NCBI GenBank assembly: GCA_031769625.1
Contig: JAUIMM010000637.1
Location: 855,001 to 919,000, forward strand
Length of the DNA stretch: 64,000 nt
Source: Taudactylus pleione
Taxonomy: Eukaryota; Chordata; Amphibia; Anura; Myobatrachidae
Direction: 5' to 3'
Both the position numbers and the translations under genes were made by a program. Positions 32,891 to 43,970 of the stretch are shown here, in pieces. How positions within the stretch are numbered: the stretch's first letter is position 1; each line of letters starts with the position of its first letter. Below the pieces are notes generated by a model, which did no database searches, was not told the DNA's origin, and was given only the letters and a program-made list of their open reading frames with translations.

Positions 32891-33330
32891 TTAAACTCAA
32901 TTTTTTTTTTTATTGTTCCAAATGAATTTTTGAAAAGCCATCGTAACTTTCCTCTCATCTGTCAGTGTAAGGAGAAGTGGGAGGACTTGCAATGGATATA
33001 GTAGCTTCAGGAACATTATCATTTTTATGAGATTAGCCCTACCTAAATATGAAAGTTGGAAATGTTGCCAACTATCTGTTTCTGCAAAAATCTTGTTCAA
33101 TATAGGGGTAATATTTAGTGAATATAGAGTATGAAGGGTGTTAGGCAACTGTATACCTAAGTAAGGGATGCTAGATGTCGACCATCTCAACCCGCCTAAG
33201 TTTGCCGAGGGTCTCACTTAAATGTATTAAAGGGCAATTGGAGAAGTTTTTGTGAAAAGCTACTCCAATCCCTTCAATTAGCATATTTTTAGCATACAAT
33301 TCATATTTCTCATACTTGTAATGTGACATG
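32880..33330 (-). pseudogene. L1-type LINE pol fragment
   Basis: The minus-strand frame has WSTSSIPYLGIQLPNTL, then FQLSYLGRANLIKMIMFLKL and FQKFIWNNKK. This is the C-terminal part of an L1-like pol after RT (consensus YLGIQL, GRxxLIKM, FIW). A second frame upstream (33365-33171) adds the region just before it and overlaps with a frameshift. Only about 150 residues remain; no endonuclease, RT core or tail is present. L1 elements copy themselves by target-primed reverse transcription. It is a dead fragment. Confidence 0.8.
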
Positions 33331-33555
33331 CGATCTGCCTGAAATGTACTAAAAATAAATAGCAAAAAAATAAAAGGGAATGCCCTGTGACAATAACGCC
33401 ATCTTCGGATGGCATTATTAGGGCTTTCCCCAGGTTTTGCGACTCCTGCTCTGCTCAGACAGGCAGAGCAGAGTCGGGCGCCGGCCCCTGAGATCAGCTT
33501 GGTTGTCTAAATAGACCACAAGCTGATCACTTGAAAGAAAAAAAAAACGACAAAC

Positions 33556-33732
33556 GCTTACCTGCATCCAGGTACCGGTGATCGGTGCTGGTCTTCGGGC
33601 TCCTGCACTGTGACCCCGGTCAGCTGCTCTATGCCGGCATCTCAATTTGCAGCATAGAGCAGCTGACCGGTGTCACAGTGCAGGAGCCCAGAGATTTCAG
33701 CAGTACCTGCATTGATCACCGGGCAGGTAAGT
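33556..33732. repeat. Large imperfect hairpin bounded by splice-donor-like motifs
   Basis: ggctcctgcactgtgacccc plus ggtcagctgctctatgc at about 33597-33634 pairs with the right arm at about 33654-33692. The outer parts (ggtgatcggtgc / gcattgatcacc) also pair. gcttacctg at the left and CAGGTAAGT at 33724-33732 on the right mirror each other. No reading frame. Confidence 0.75.
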
Positions 33733-33889
33733 GTAAACTAGATGGGGAAGGGGTGGGGGCAGGGAAAGGGGGGTGCAGGGGCACACGGTGGGGGGGTTGG
33801 TGAGCTGGCAGTGCATGTGTGTACACCTCGCTGTATTTTTTTGTGAAAAATATAGTGAGAAGTGTGCGGAGGGTATTTGCAGGGACAGA

Positions 33890-34402
33890 GGACCTAATTC
33901 AGACCCGCTCGCGAGTGCAGGATGCTCGCAAGCGGGTCGATGGTGCCCTAATGCGCATGCGCACGACGGAGGGAGCCAAGCTGTCGCTATGGGTCTCGCA
34001 ACCAAAGGGGGCGTGCTGTCGATGGTGATTGACTGCACGCCCCCTTTGGTGGGCGTGCCGGGGGCATTGCTGCCCAGACGGAGGCGTTCCCATGGGAACG
34101 CCTTCCGTCTGGAGCCGGCCCCACTAACATCACTAGTGATGTCAGTGGGAGTGCTTTTGGCTCTGATAGAGCCAAAATCACTCCAGGGCTTGCGGCAGCG
34201 AGACCCTACCGCAGGGTCTTGTCGCAAGCCCGATGGTCGCGATGGTCTTGACCATCGCGACCATCATCATGGACGCTCGCATAAGCTGTGGGTGGTAACC
34301 CACAGCTATGCGAGCGTCCAAGAGGCCGCTCCATTTTTAGGTAGGAGGGCCCTGATTCAGAGCGAGCGCTCTGGTCAGAACGTCCGGCTCTGAATCAGGC
34401 CC
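33890..34402 (-). mobile_element. String-of-hairpins foldback element, TSD AGA
   Basis: It starts ggacctaattcagacccg and ends gctctgaatcaggccc. AGA lies at 33887-33889 and 34403-34405. Its hairpins follow the reverse order of 35464-36001, for example aaagggggcgtgctgtc with gactgcacgcccccttt, and gatggtcgcgatggtc with gaccatcgcgaccatc. Confidence 0.88.
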
Positions 34403-34405
34403 AGA

Positions 34406-35460
34406 GCTTTATCGCAAGCTCTGCCCCTGCAAGGGATTTTTGATACATTCCTGCAATATTTCCTAAATTCACTATGCGAATTTAGGCAAATATATCACAG
34501 TACAGCCACATTTGAAATGCTGATCGTAGTGAATAGGGGCTGTGGAGTGATACAACTGTGACTTTGTGATGAGGTTTCGGTCACAGTTGAAAGTAGATCA
34601 AGCATGAGGTATGCGGTCATTGGAAAATAATGCACAGTAATGTGATACAGGGGTCTATTTACTAAGCCTTGGATGGAGATAAAGTGAATGGAGAGAAAGT
34701 ACCAGCCAATCAGCTCCTAACTGTCATGTCACAGGCTGTGTTTGAAAAATGACAGGGGAGAGGTTCCGTGTGTGCGTGTGTGTAAATATATATATATATA
34801 TACACACACACACCACTATGTTATTAAGCTCCGCCCCCTCGCAACAAAATGCCGCGATTCGCGGGTCAATCGGGGAAAAGGGCGGGGTCAAATGACACAT
34901 TTTAATTAAATTGCATCATATTGCTCCGCCTCCAACCAGCTGGCCTGCGAACCGCTGCATTTTGTCGTGAGTTGGGTGGGGCTTAGTAAAATAGTGCCTG
35001 CTCTTGTGCAGTGATATATTAGGGCCTCATTCATTTTCCAATAGTTAAAAAAAAGATTTAAAAAAAAATCAAAAATCAGAGTTTAACAGAAAAAAAATAG
35101 CAAAATTTATAGCAATAGACTTTCTTACATGCCCACGATACTCACTTATAGCAAAAATTAGACGAAAATCCTTTTTATCACTTTTTTTTTTCGGAAATAT
35201 CTGTTGATACATATCCCCCCAAAAAGAGAATCAAATAATAAAATATTCAACAGGATAGAGTCAAAATTAAGTTATTTCCAGAAAAAAATAATGTTACATG
35301 GAAATGTGAAAAACGGGGTTTGGAACTAATGTAATCTACTCAGGATTATTGTGAAGTTTTACCAGTTTACTAAACTAATCACTGTAGTGTTTTGCTTTTC
35401 TGGAACCAGCTGGTAAATTCATTGGGCTGAGTCATTTCTCCACATAGGCTTTTAAAAAAC
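34406..35460. other. Mixed old repeats, no gene
   Basis: 34649-34760 is a partial copy of the 27653 foldback element. 34785-34815 is a (ta)n/(ca)n microsatellite. 34818-34985 is a copy of the 32445 GC-rich repeat. 35225-35450 is the uninterrupted homologue of 18960-19860. Nothing coding. Confidence 0.65.
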
Positions 35461-35463
35461 AAA

Positions 35464-36001
35464 GGCCCTGATTCAGAGCCGGACGCTCTGACCAGAGCGC
35501 TCGCTCTGAATCAGGGCCCACCTCCATAATATGGAGCGTCCTCCTGGACGCTCGTATAGCTGTGGGTCACCACCCACAGCCTATACGAGCGTGCAGGATG
35601 ATGGTCGCGATGGTCTTGACCATCGCGACCATCGCCAGTGCGAGCAGAAGCCTGCGGTTGAGTTTCTCAACCGCAAGGCCAGGAGTGATTTTGGCTCTAT
35701 CAGAGCCAAAATCACTCCCACTGACATCACTAGTGATGTCAATGGGGCCGGCTTCTGACGGTAGGCGTTCCCTTGGGAACGCCTCCGTCTGGCAGGCACG
35801 CCCATCAAAGGGGGCGTGCTGTCAATCAACATCGACAGCACGCCCCCTTTGATCAGACACTACGAGCGAAGGAAAGTCCTTCGCTCGTCGCGTCTCGCGC
35901 ATGCGCACGACGGAGCTCCCTCCGTCGTGCGCATGCGCAGTGCACACCATCGACCCACTTGCGAGCGGTCAGCCGCTCGCGAGTGGGTCTGAATCAGGCC
36001 C
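35464..36001 (+). mobile_element. String-of-hairpins foldback element, TSD AAA (reference copy)
   Basis: The flanks are AAA at 35461-35463 and 36002-36004. Eleven consecutive hairpins cover almost all 538 bp. Examples: 35464-35479 with 35503-35518 (16 bp exact); 35600-35615 with 35618-35633 (16 bp exact); 35682-35698 with 35702-35718 (17 bp exact); 35722-35741 (20-bp palindrome); 35763-35784; 35807-35823 with 35834-35850 (17 bp exact); 35862-35873 with 35877-35888; 35897-35915 with 35920-35938 (19 bp exact); 35952-35968 with 35972-35988 (16 of 17). It is GC- and CpG-rich and non-coding. Ends and 3-bp duplications suggest a PIF/Harbinger-mobilised MITE; no transposase of that type is in the window. 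Confidence 0.9.
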
Positions 36002-36079
36002 AAAGAGTGAAAGTAGGTAACGGAGAGAGATAATTTCACAGTAATGATGAGTTCTTTGGGTCACGTACAGTACACAGAA

Positions 36080-36477
36080 CAGGCTTGCCGACATATAGCT
36101 CCCTCCTTCCGGGAGGGAGCTGTCGGGCTTACACGGAGAGGGGCGTGATGCTGTGAAAGGAGACGGGGCCCGGCAGCTGATGCATCATTGAGGGCGGAGC
36201 ATGGGGGCGTGGCAGCGCAATCGCGTCATCGTGGCTCCGCCCCCTCTTCCCAATGCCGAGATCAATGGCATTTTGTGCAGCAGGGGGCGGAGCCGCCCCC
36301 CCCCAGCTGCCGGGAGTTTTACTTTCCACCGTGTGGGGGTGCGGACATGTCACCGGGGGCCGGGAGTTTTGTCTGCCTTTCAGGGGGGCCGGGAGCCTCG
36401 TCTGTCTTCCAGGGGGTCGGGAGCGTCACGCAATTTTTGGGAGGCTCCCGGCCGAATCGGGAGGGTAGGCAAATATG
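36080..36477. mobile_element. hAT MITE (CATACYTGCC family), TSD acacaga(a/t)
   Basis: It starts caggcttgccgacatatagc and ends gggagggtaggcaaatatg. The flanks at 36072-36079 and 36478-36485 match in 7 of 8 bases. Internal gctccctccttccgggagg and cggagcc blocks are shared with 48441-48828. Confidence 0.85.
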
Positions 36478-36485
36478 ACACAGAT

Positions 36486-37318
36486 GTACTGTAGTAACAG
36501 CTACTGTAGATCAGATATTCCTAGACTTAAAGCCTTTGTACCCCCAGTATCTGTCCCTCTCAATGCTGCATTGTCCTATTCTGTGGAGAAGATGGGTTGT
36601 GATGAGCCAATCATAACTCACCGACAGGGGTTTGCGCACATTTTAAATAGGCAGTGAATCTCGGCTTCATTGCCGGTGCCGGTAATGGCTTCTGCTCCAG
36701 TAGTGCTTCCCTGCACCAGGATACATTTGTATTACTCTGCTCCTGCGTTTTGATCTCTGTCAGTTTTAGCCTTGGTTTTTGATACATCTCCATCTGCATC
36801 TTGCATTAATCTCTCCACTTGACTTTTTGCATATATTTTATTATTTTATTATTCTCTCAGCTGAAGTTTTATGTGTGCGCCGCAGTATTGTTTATTGGTA
36901 TACAGTATTTGTGTTATCATCTTATTACTTACTGACCAGTTTAACATCACCACTGTTATATTACCATTTTATATAACATTAGTATCTGTTGTGCCCGGTT
37001 TCACCAAGGTAGACCTTAGATATTTACTATTTCCATTTCCTTTATCCCATTTTAACTTGACTTATATGCTTATTTCATTGTATGCCTCTGGGTAAAGGAA
37101 CATGGTAGTATCCATGTAAATAAATTGCGGGTTTTTTAACTTTTTTTTTTTATATGATTGATTTGATGGTGGGTTATATGATGCATGTAAACCTTGATGT
37201 AATTTGGAAACAGCCATTGTATTTCCGAACACAGTCAATGAAGTGACATCCTGCTCGGTCGGGCTGGATGTCCATTAGCAGTCTGTAGAGGCTCGGGCAG
37301 AGGTTTGAAGGGCGGGAG
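36486..37318. other. No gene seen
   Basis: AT-rich single-copy-looking sequence. The plus frames at 36779-37095 encode hydrophobic stretches (for example LDFLHIFYYFIILSAEVL), but start and composition give no support for a gene. Confidence 0.5.
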
Positions 37319-37490
37319 CAGTGTCGGACTGGGCCATGAAGATCCCACCAGGGTGTAGTTTCTATAGAAAAATTAAAGTACCCAAGTTCAACCATTGACT
37401 TGCGCCACCCTTAGAGGTGGGGGTGGGGTCCTCTGGCAGAGGGACCCACTGGGGATTTCCCCTGTACATCTGTGGGCTAGTCCAACCCTG
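37319..37490. mobile_element. Non-autonomous hAT element, TSD ggcg(g/a)gag
   Basis: The termini are cagtgtcggactggg and gctagtccaaccctg. The flanks 37311-37318 and 37491-37498 match in 7 of 8 bases. It is a shorter sibling of 17910-18220. Confidence 0.85.
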
Positions 37491-37949
37491 GGCGAGAGCT
37501 GCACCTTGCCAGTGCTGCGGCACATGCCGAGGGCCTCCTCCTTCTACATGAGGACATTGCAGCACTGGCACTTGAGGCTCAAGGTACCAGAATTGCGGTT
37601 TTGGTGTGCAAAGGTGGGGAAACCACCCTGCACCCTTGGGACAGGCCCCCAAAGGTTAACTGCGTTAAAAAAATCCCCCCAAAAAAGAGGAACACCCCAA
37701 AAAATGACTTTGAAAAAGGGGGCGAAAAAGTACAAACTTGGGGTACAAACTTAGAAACTAGCGAAATAAGCTTTTGGGGGGTCTGCGAGTATGGGGGAGG
37801 TGTTTTTTTGATTGCAGGTGCTTGCTGAAGGTGCGTATTTTTGGTTTTTTAAACTTCACTTTAGTGCTTTTTAACCATACTTGCATCCATTTTCATGACC
37901 CCAAATTTGCTGGGACTAGTTATTTTCTCCAACAAAAACTGCTAAATGC

Positions 37950-39644
37950 TAGAGATGAGCGGTTCGGATTCTGTGGAATCCGAACCGCTCCGAACATTGG
38001 GGATCCGAGTCCACCCAAACCCTGTTCGGGTGTTCACCGCCTGACTCGGATCCCCGTTCAGGGCCGAACGGCGGCTGCCTGATGTCGGATTCTCACTAGA
38101 GAATCCGACATCAGGGCTCCTATTGTGTAGGGCAGAGCGCTGTGATAGCGCTCTGCCCTACACAGACACAAACACACAGCCGCCAGCGGCAGCTGTGTGT
38201 TTGTTACAGCAGCCAATGAGAGTCACACAGACTCTCATTGGCTGCTGCACGGAGGGAGCCGGCTGGAGCTCACACATGAGCTCCGTCTTCCGGCTCCCTC
38301 CTCAGCGTGTGACAGCAGAGCGGACGGCGCGGGAGCAGGGATACAGGTAAGTTTTTATTTTTTTATTTTTTATTTGTGCAAGGGCCGGGGGCGCTACTGG
38401 GGGGGGTCTGCTACTGGGGGGGTCTGCTACTGGAGGTGCGGGGGGGCCATACTACTGGGGGGGGGTCTGCACTACTGGGGGGGGTCTGCACTACTGGGGG
38501 GGTCTGCTACTGGGGGGGCTATACTACTGAGGGGCCTGCTACTGGGGGGGGCTATACTACTGGGGGGGCCATACTACTGAGGGGCCTGCTACTGGGGGGG
38601 CTATACTACTGGGGGGGGTCTGCTACTGGGGGGGCCATACTACTGGGGGCCTGCTACTGGGGGGCCATACTACTGGGGGGGGCATACTACTGGGGGGGCT
38701 TACTACTACTGGGGGGGGCCTGCTACTGGGGCAGCCTACTACAGGGGGGGCCATACTACAGGGGAGGCCCATACTACAGGGGCAGCCTACTACTGGGGCA
38801 GCCTACTACTGGGGGGGGCCTGCTACTGGGGCAGCCTACTCCTGGGGGGGCCATACTACTGGGGGGGCATACTACTGGGTGGCATGCTAATGGGGGGCAT
38901 ACTACTGGGGGGGCCTGCTAATGGGGGGCATACTACTGGGGGGCATTCTACTGGGGGCACTGCATAGTGGACCCTACTACTAAGGGGACTGCATAGGGGG
39001 CACCACTGCTGGGGGCATTGTGTAAGGGACACCGCTACTGTGGGCATTGTGTAAAAGGGGCACTACTGTGGGCATTGTGTAAAAGGGTCACTACTGTGGG
39101 CATTGTGTAAAAGGGGCACTACTGTGTGTTGTAACATAAATAAGAGACACTATTTTATGGTGTGATGTGAATCAGGCCCTATGTGCTGTTTAATGTGAAT
39201 AAGATTGTGCACTGTGACTCCTTGGGCCGTAGCCCACTATGTAAACAAGTACTGTGACTCTGCTGGCCGTACCCCACTGGGTGGGTGCACTACTTTTCAT
39301 TTCTGCCACTGCTGTGTGGCAATGTGTCATAGATGTGCTTTATACTGTGGTGTCTGTGTCGTTGTGCCGCTGCTTTGTCGCTTAGTAATAGTAACCAGTC
39401 AGCTCACTGCAACCTTTGGCCAATAATGTTGAAAACAATATTATAAGTTGTGATATGGTCTAAATTGACTGGAAATTAATGTTATTGAGGTTAATAATAC
39501 TCTAGGAAGAAAAAAAAGACCAATTTATGTGATTTTAGCTTTTTTTGTAAATTTTTGTAAAAAAATCCAAATCCAAATCCAAAGCCGGACGACGAATTAG
39601 AACCAAATCCAAATCCGGCAAAAATGGTCCGGCGCACATCCCTA
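37950..39644. mobile_element. Non-autonomous hAT element carrying minisatellites, TSD CTAAATGC
   Basis: It starts tagagatgagcggttcgg and ends ggcgcacatcccta. Exact 8-bp duplications CTAAATGC lie at 37942-37949 and 39645-39652. The right 200 bp is homologous to the hAT end at 1672. The left 390 bp is a run of hairpins: agcggttcggattc with gaatccgaaccgct; gtgtagggcagagcgct with agcgctctgccctacac; cagccaatgagagtc with gactctcattggctg; gagctcacacatgagctc. CAGGTAAGT then leads into tandem arrays. No transposase. Confidence 0.92.
38391..38945 (+). repeat. G-rich minisatellite, ctactggggggg units
   Basis: About 28 units of tactactgggggg followed by gcctgc, ccata or gtctgc, roughly 17-21 bp each. 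G runs of 4-9 could form G-quadruplexes. From 38946 to 39175 the repeat changes to gggcattgtgtaaaaggggc units. Gly/Leu-rich frames across it are artefacts. Confidence 0.93.
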
Positions 39645-39960
39645 CTAAATGCTATTCTTCACCACTTGTGCAAAGACGCTATATAGAGGCAATTGAAAGC
39701 ACTTAAGTACTCCAAATACTTCTATACTAATACCCAATGTTAGTGCATATTTTGTTGGTGTTAGGCTGATTTCCCCAAAACTGACAGCACTTTTCCCCTG
39801 TTTAAGTTTCGCCGGGATGCGTTTTCGCGTCCTTTGGAATTGAATACGGCGAATAGTGGGGGCGTGCATGATAGGTTTCCGCAGCTAAAACACGCAAAGT
39901 CAGCGAAAAGTGCGGCATGTAAAAAGTACGGGACTTTACGCACCTAATTGAATATGCCCC

Positions 39961-40320
39961 TAATACCTCTTTTCCACCTAAATTCCGGGTCAGCGCCGCT
40001 CACATCGCAGTCGGGTGTGCATAGACCCGGCTATTGCGGAGTGAAAGTGGACACTTGGAGATGACGTCATCTCCAAGCGCCACTGAAGCCGGACCAATCG
40101 GCCGGCTAGCAGCGCACTCCAGGTCTTCGTGACCCGGAGTGCGCTGTTCCCATAGCAGGGTTTCACGGGCTATGCCCGTGTTAAACCCTGCTAGTTACCT
40201 GGGTTGGATTGCCGGGTCACTCGACCCGGCGATCCAACCCTCTGCCCTTTTACACCAGGGAGCTGCCCGGGTTAACCCTTCGAAAACCCGGGTTTTAGCT
40301 CCGGTGTAAAAGGGGTATAA
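39961..40320. mobile_element. Hairpin-rich MITE (taatacc…ggtataa ends)
   Basis: taatacctcttttccacc at the left and ggtgtaaaaggggtataa at the right are inverted. Inside are serial hairpins: ggcgcttggagatgacg region; gcgcactccaggtc with gacccggagtgcgc; agcagggtttcacggg with cccgtgttaaaccctgct; ggttggattgccgggtc with gacccggcgatccaacc; cccgggttaaccc. A diverged relative lies at about 58969-59309. Confidence 0.8.
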
Positions 40321-41183
40321 GTTAGACAATCCTGGGCCCAGTGGATAGAAAATGAAGAACCCCGTCCCTCCTTAGCAGCAGTACAAAGAGCTAAAGCTTC
40401 TGTTTTAACAGGATTGATTAGGAATCCAGATATTGAATTGAAATCCCTAAGAGTGTCTAATGCCGCATATCCACTACCCGATTACATAGAGCGATTGCAC
40501 GATTACGACATCGTAATCGTGCAATCGGTCAGTAATTGGGCACACATCGGGGATGTAAATGTCAGAAACGATCAGCAATGCGCGCTCCAGCTGGTCGCTT
40601 CCGACATCAATCATCGTCCGAACATGCTGGTCAACCTGACGATAAAGTCAGGTTGAGCATATTAGGGGATGACTGATGTGCCTACACTGAACGACTGAAC
40701 GTTCAGTGTCGGCACAGCACCAGACTGTGAAACAACTGCACAATGGATGTGCACCTCAAGAGAGAAGGTATCGCTAGTTTAGGTTGAAAATCCCCTCAGG
40801 CATTCCCCCACCCCTCCCCCGCCTAATGACTAATTAGGCATTTGGAATTTTGCAATTAGCTTAATTGGGCCAATAATTACATGTCATTTTTGGGGTGAAA
40901 AAAAATAAATGGACTCAAATTACCCCAAAGTAAGCTAAATGATACACCCCAAATTTAATGAAAGTAATTATTTAAAAGAAAAATAATTGCTTTCTATCAT
41001 TTATTTTTTAAGTTGCCTCAAATTACCCCAAACGCATCTTTTTTTTTCTTCTACTTTTTTTTTGTAATTTTCACTTAATTCCTTTGTATTTAAACGAAAT
41101 TCTACAGCTTTTTAGTTACATTTATTTTACTCTAAAAAAAAAAATGCACAAATCAGCCATTTGACACCTTTTAAAAGCATACA
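40321..41183. other. Old sequence with a hairpin repeat, no gene
   Basis: 40445-40735 contains attgcacgattacgacatcg with its inverse and a caacctgac/gtcaggttg pair, resembling short foldback elements. 40800-41150 is AT-rich with poly-A/T tracts. No supported coding region. Confidence 0.5.
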
Positions 41184-41664
41184 GGACCTCATTCAGAGTC
41201 GGTCGGTCGCACCGATGCGCTCGTAACCGACTCGATGGTTTGGCCTGCACACGCGCAGCGGCCGCACTGTGCGTGCGCAAGCCCCGGAGCGACAGAGAAA
41301 CTCTGTCGCTCCGGAGCTCGTTACCAAAGGGGCGGCTGTCGATGTTGATCGACAGCTGCCCCCGTTTGGTAGGCGGGCCAGGGGGTGGTGGTTTCCAAAA
41401 CGGAGGCGTTCCTTTACGAACGCCTACCATTTTGTGGGCGGCCGCACTGACATCATCAGTGACCCTAGGACCCTAGGGTCTGGTCGTAAGCCCCGATGGT
41501 CGCGATGGCGATCACCATCGCGACCATCAACCTGGTCGGTCGTTAAGCTGTGGGTGGTAACCCACAGCTTACCGATCGACAAGGAGGCAGCCGTTCAGGA
41601 TGCAAGTGGCCGCCCAGATTCTGAGCGACCGCTTGCATCTAACGACCGCCTGTGAATGAGGTCC
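41184..41664 (-). mobile_element. String-of-hairpins foldback element, TSD ACA
   Basis: It starts ggacctcattcagagtcgg and ends cctgtgaatgaggtcc. ACA lies at 41181-41183 and 41665-41667. Its hairpins include ccggagcgacagag with ctctgtcgctccgg (exact) and gatggtcgcgatgg with ccatcgcgaccatc. Confidence 0.88.
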
Positions 41665-41789
41665 ACAGTACTTTCCTTATAGTCACTAACAGTCTTCTAT
41701 GTGATTCTGCTAATGAAGTTTTAACTTTTTTGGGATCCAGGAAGGTCCCACTTTTTCATTCTATTTTCCCTGTTCACTTTATGGACAAA

Positions 41790-42327
41790 GGCCCTCATTC
41801 AGAGCCGTACGCTCTGAGCAGAGCGCACGCTCTGAATGAGGGCCGCCCTCCATGAAAATGGAGCGTCCTCCTGGACGCTCGTATAGCTGTGGGTCACCAC
41901 CCACAGCCTATACGAGCGTGCATTTTGATGGCCGCGATGGTCGTGACCATCGCGACCATCGAAACTGCGAGCCGGAGCCTGCGGTTGAGGTTTTCAACCG
42001 CAAGCTCCGGAGTGATTTTGGCTCTATCAGAGCCAAAATCACTCCCACTGACATCACTAGTGATGTCAGTGGGCCGGCTTCTGACGGGAGGCGTTCCCGT
42101 GGGAACGCCCCCGTCAGGGAGGCACGCCCACCAAAGGGGGCGTGCTGTCAATCAACATCGACAGCACGCCCCCTTTGATCAGACACAACGAGCGAAGGAC
42201 TTTCCTTCGCTCGTCGCGTCTGGCGCATGCGCACGACGGAGCTCCCTCCGTCGTGCGCATGCTCAGTGCATAACATCGACCCACTTGCGAGCGGACAGCC
42301 GCTCGCGAGTGGGTCTGAATCAGGCCC
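41790..42327 (+). mobile_element. String-of-hairpins foldback element, TSD AAA
   Basis: It starts ggccctcattcagagcc and ends gggtctgaatcaggccc. AAA lies at 41787-41789 and 42328-42330. It is nearly the same sequence and length (538 bp) as 35464-36001, making these two the youngest-looking pair in the window. Confidence 0.9.
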
Positions 42328-42453
42328 AAAATTCGCACACTCTCACTGCGAGTAGTGCGAATTCGCATATCTAATTGAATTGTGTGCGCATAAAGGCGAA
42401 GCGTGCGAGTTTTTCACCTTTTGCAAACTGTCACCTAATTGAATTCCCCCTAT

Positions 42454-43325
42454 GGTCCGTATTCAATTAGCCGCAAAAAAGCCGGGATCCGCAAAAAAGT
42501 ATAGCCGATTGTCTCTTTTCGCCAGTCGGAAACTTATCTCCGTATTCATTTCCAAATACTTTTCGCGTGCACAGAAAGCCAATGCAGTGTAATACACGAA
42601 AAAGATTTGCCTTTGAATAGCAGGAGAAAATGAGTGCAGTTTTTTTTTGTTTTGGGGTGCAAAGGTGGGGAAACCACTCAGAACCCTTGGGACAGCCCCC
42701 CAAAGTATAACTGCTTAAAAAAATCCCTAAAAAAAGTGAGTAAGACCCCAAAAAAGTACTTTGAATTTGGGGTGAAAAAGTACAAAGTGGGGGTACAAAC
42801 TTAAAGACTAGCGAAATATACTTTTTGGGGGTCTGCAAGTATGGGTAAGGTGTTTTTTTGATTGCAGGTGCTTGCTGGAGGTGCGTTTTTTAAAACTTCA
42901 CTTTAGCGACTTTAAAATATGCTAGCACCCATTTTCAAGTACCCCAAATTTGACAGGACTACTTATTTTCGCCAAAAAATACTGCTTAATACTATTCTTC
43001 ACCACTTGTGCAAAGTCGCTAATAAGAAGCTATTGAAACAACTTAAGTACCCCAAATGGCTTTATTAGGGCTATTCGGGCACATCTAGGTTGATCCCCAA
43101 TGTTAGTGCATCTTTTTGGGGGTGTCAGGCTGATTTCCCCAATTCTGACACCACTTTCCGCCTGTTTCACATTAGCCGGGTTGCGTTTTCGCGTCTTGTG
43201 TGTATTGATATGGCGAATAGCGGGGGCGCGGGTGAAAAGCTTTCGCGGCCAAAACACGCGATGTATGCAAAACAGTACGGCATGCAAAACTTTTCCACGG
43301 GTGCGAAACTAATTGAATACCGCCC
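42454..43325. mobile_element. ATTCAATTAG-type MITE, TSD TAT
   Basis: The termini ggtccgtattcaattag and ctaattgaataccgccc are inverted. TAT lies at 42451-42453 and 43326-43328. The 3-bp duplication and GG-starting ends put it in the same superfamily style as the gattcag elements. It is the full-length sibling of 37590-39960. Non-coding. Confidence 0.85.
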
Positions 43326-43328
43326 TAT

Positions 43329-43970
43329 GTCTGCATTTCAGTCCTCCTCTTCTGAGGTTCTGTCACATTCAGTAACACAATCAGAAGTCAGGGATAGGAT
43401 TTCTGAAGCTGGTAGCTAATATACAGAGTTCTAAATGGAACAGTTCCATACACAGAGGATGGTAGGATGGTGAGTCCATAATTCAGAGCAAGTGGCTGGC
43501 AAAGTATGTGATGTGTATCCAAGCAGAAGTACAGGCAAGGACAATCCAGAGGGAACACAGGAACTTCTGAGGGTAGACTTGCAATAATCAAGAACATCTT
43601 ACTGGGCAGTTTCTCCTTGAATATGGGGAATTGACGACATCACCTATCAGAACTGATAAGAGCCACCAGCGCAGTGCTGAGCAGTCTATCACGGTAGAAG
43701 GGGCGGGGCTTCCAGCTGCACACCGTAGAAGGGGCGGGGCTTCCAGCTGCACCTGTAAGCAGCAATGACAGTGGACCCAGACACTCCCCGGCAGTTCTCC
43801 AAGCCAGCTACCAAAAACTCTGCAGCGTGATGCCAGCGGTGATGCCCCAAGCCTTGATTGTGACAGGTTCTGCCTGCTGTTCATTATTCCTACTATGAGG
43901 TTTTGTCTGATGTTCACTCTTCCTCTTCTGAGTTTGAGTCTGTTTCTCAACCTTCCTTTCCCGAGACTCT
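43329..43970. other. No gene seen
   Basis: It contains a local 37-bp near-exact tandem duplication (gtagaaggggcggggcttcc at about 43694 and 43730) but no recognisable coding or repeat ends. Confidence 0.5.

Larger units (their letters stand above)
37590..39960. mobile_element. Left-truncated ATTCAATTAG-type element split by a hAT insertion
   Basis: 37590-37949 and 39653-39960 together align with 42651-43325 (shared caaaggtggggaaaccac, gactagcgaaat and gattgcaggtgcttgctg). The right terminus ctaattgaatatgcccc is present; the left one is not. The segment in between is the hAT element 37950-39644. Confidence 0.75.

Noticed and set aside
36779..37095. Hydrophobic frames that could suggest a membrane protein exon
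   Set aside because: There is no splice context, no conserved motif and no homologue in the window; AT-rich DNA gives such frames by chance.
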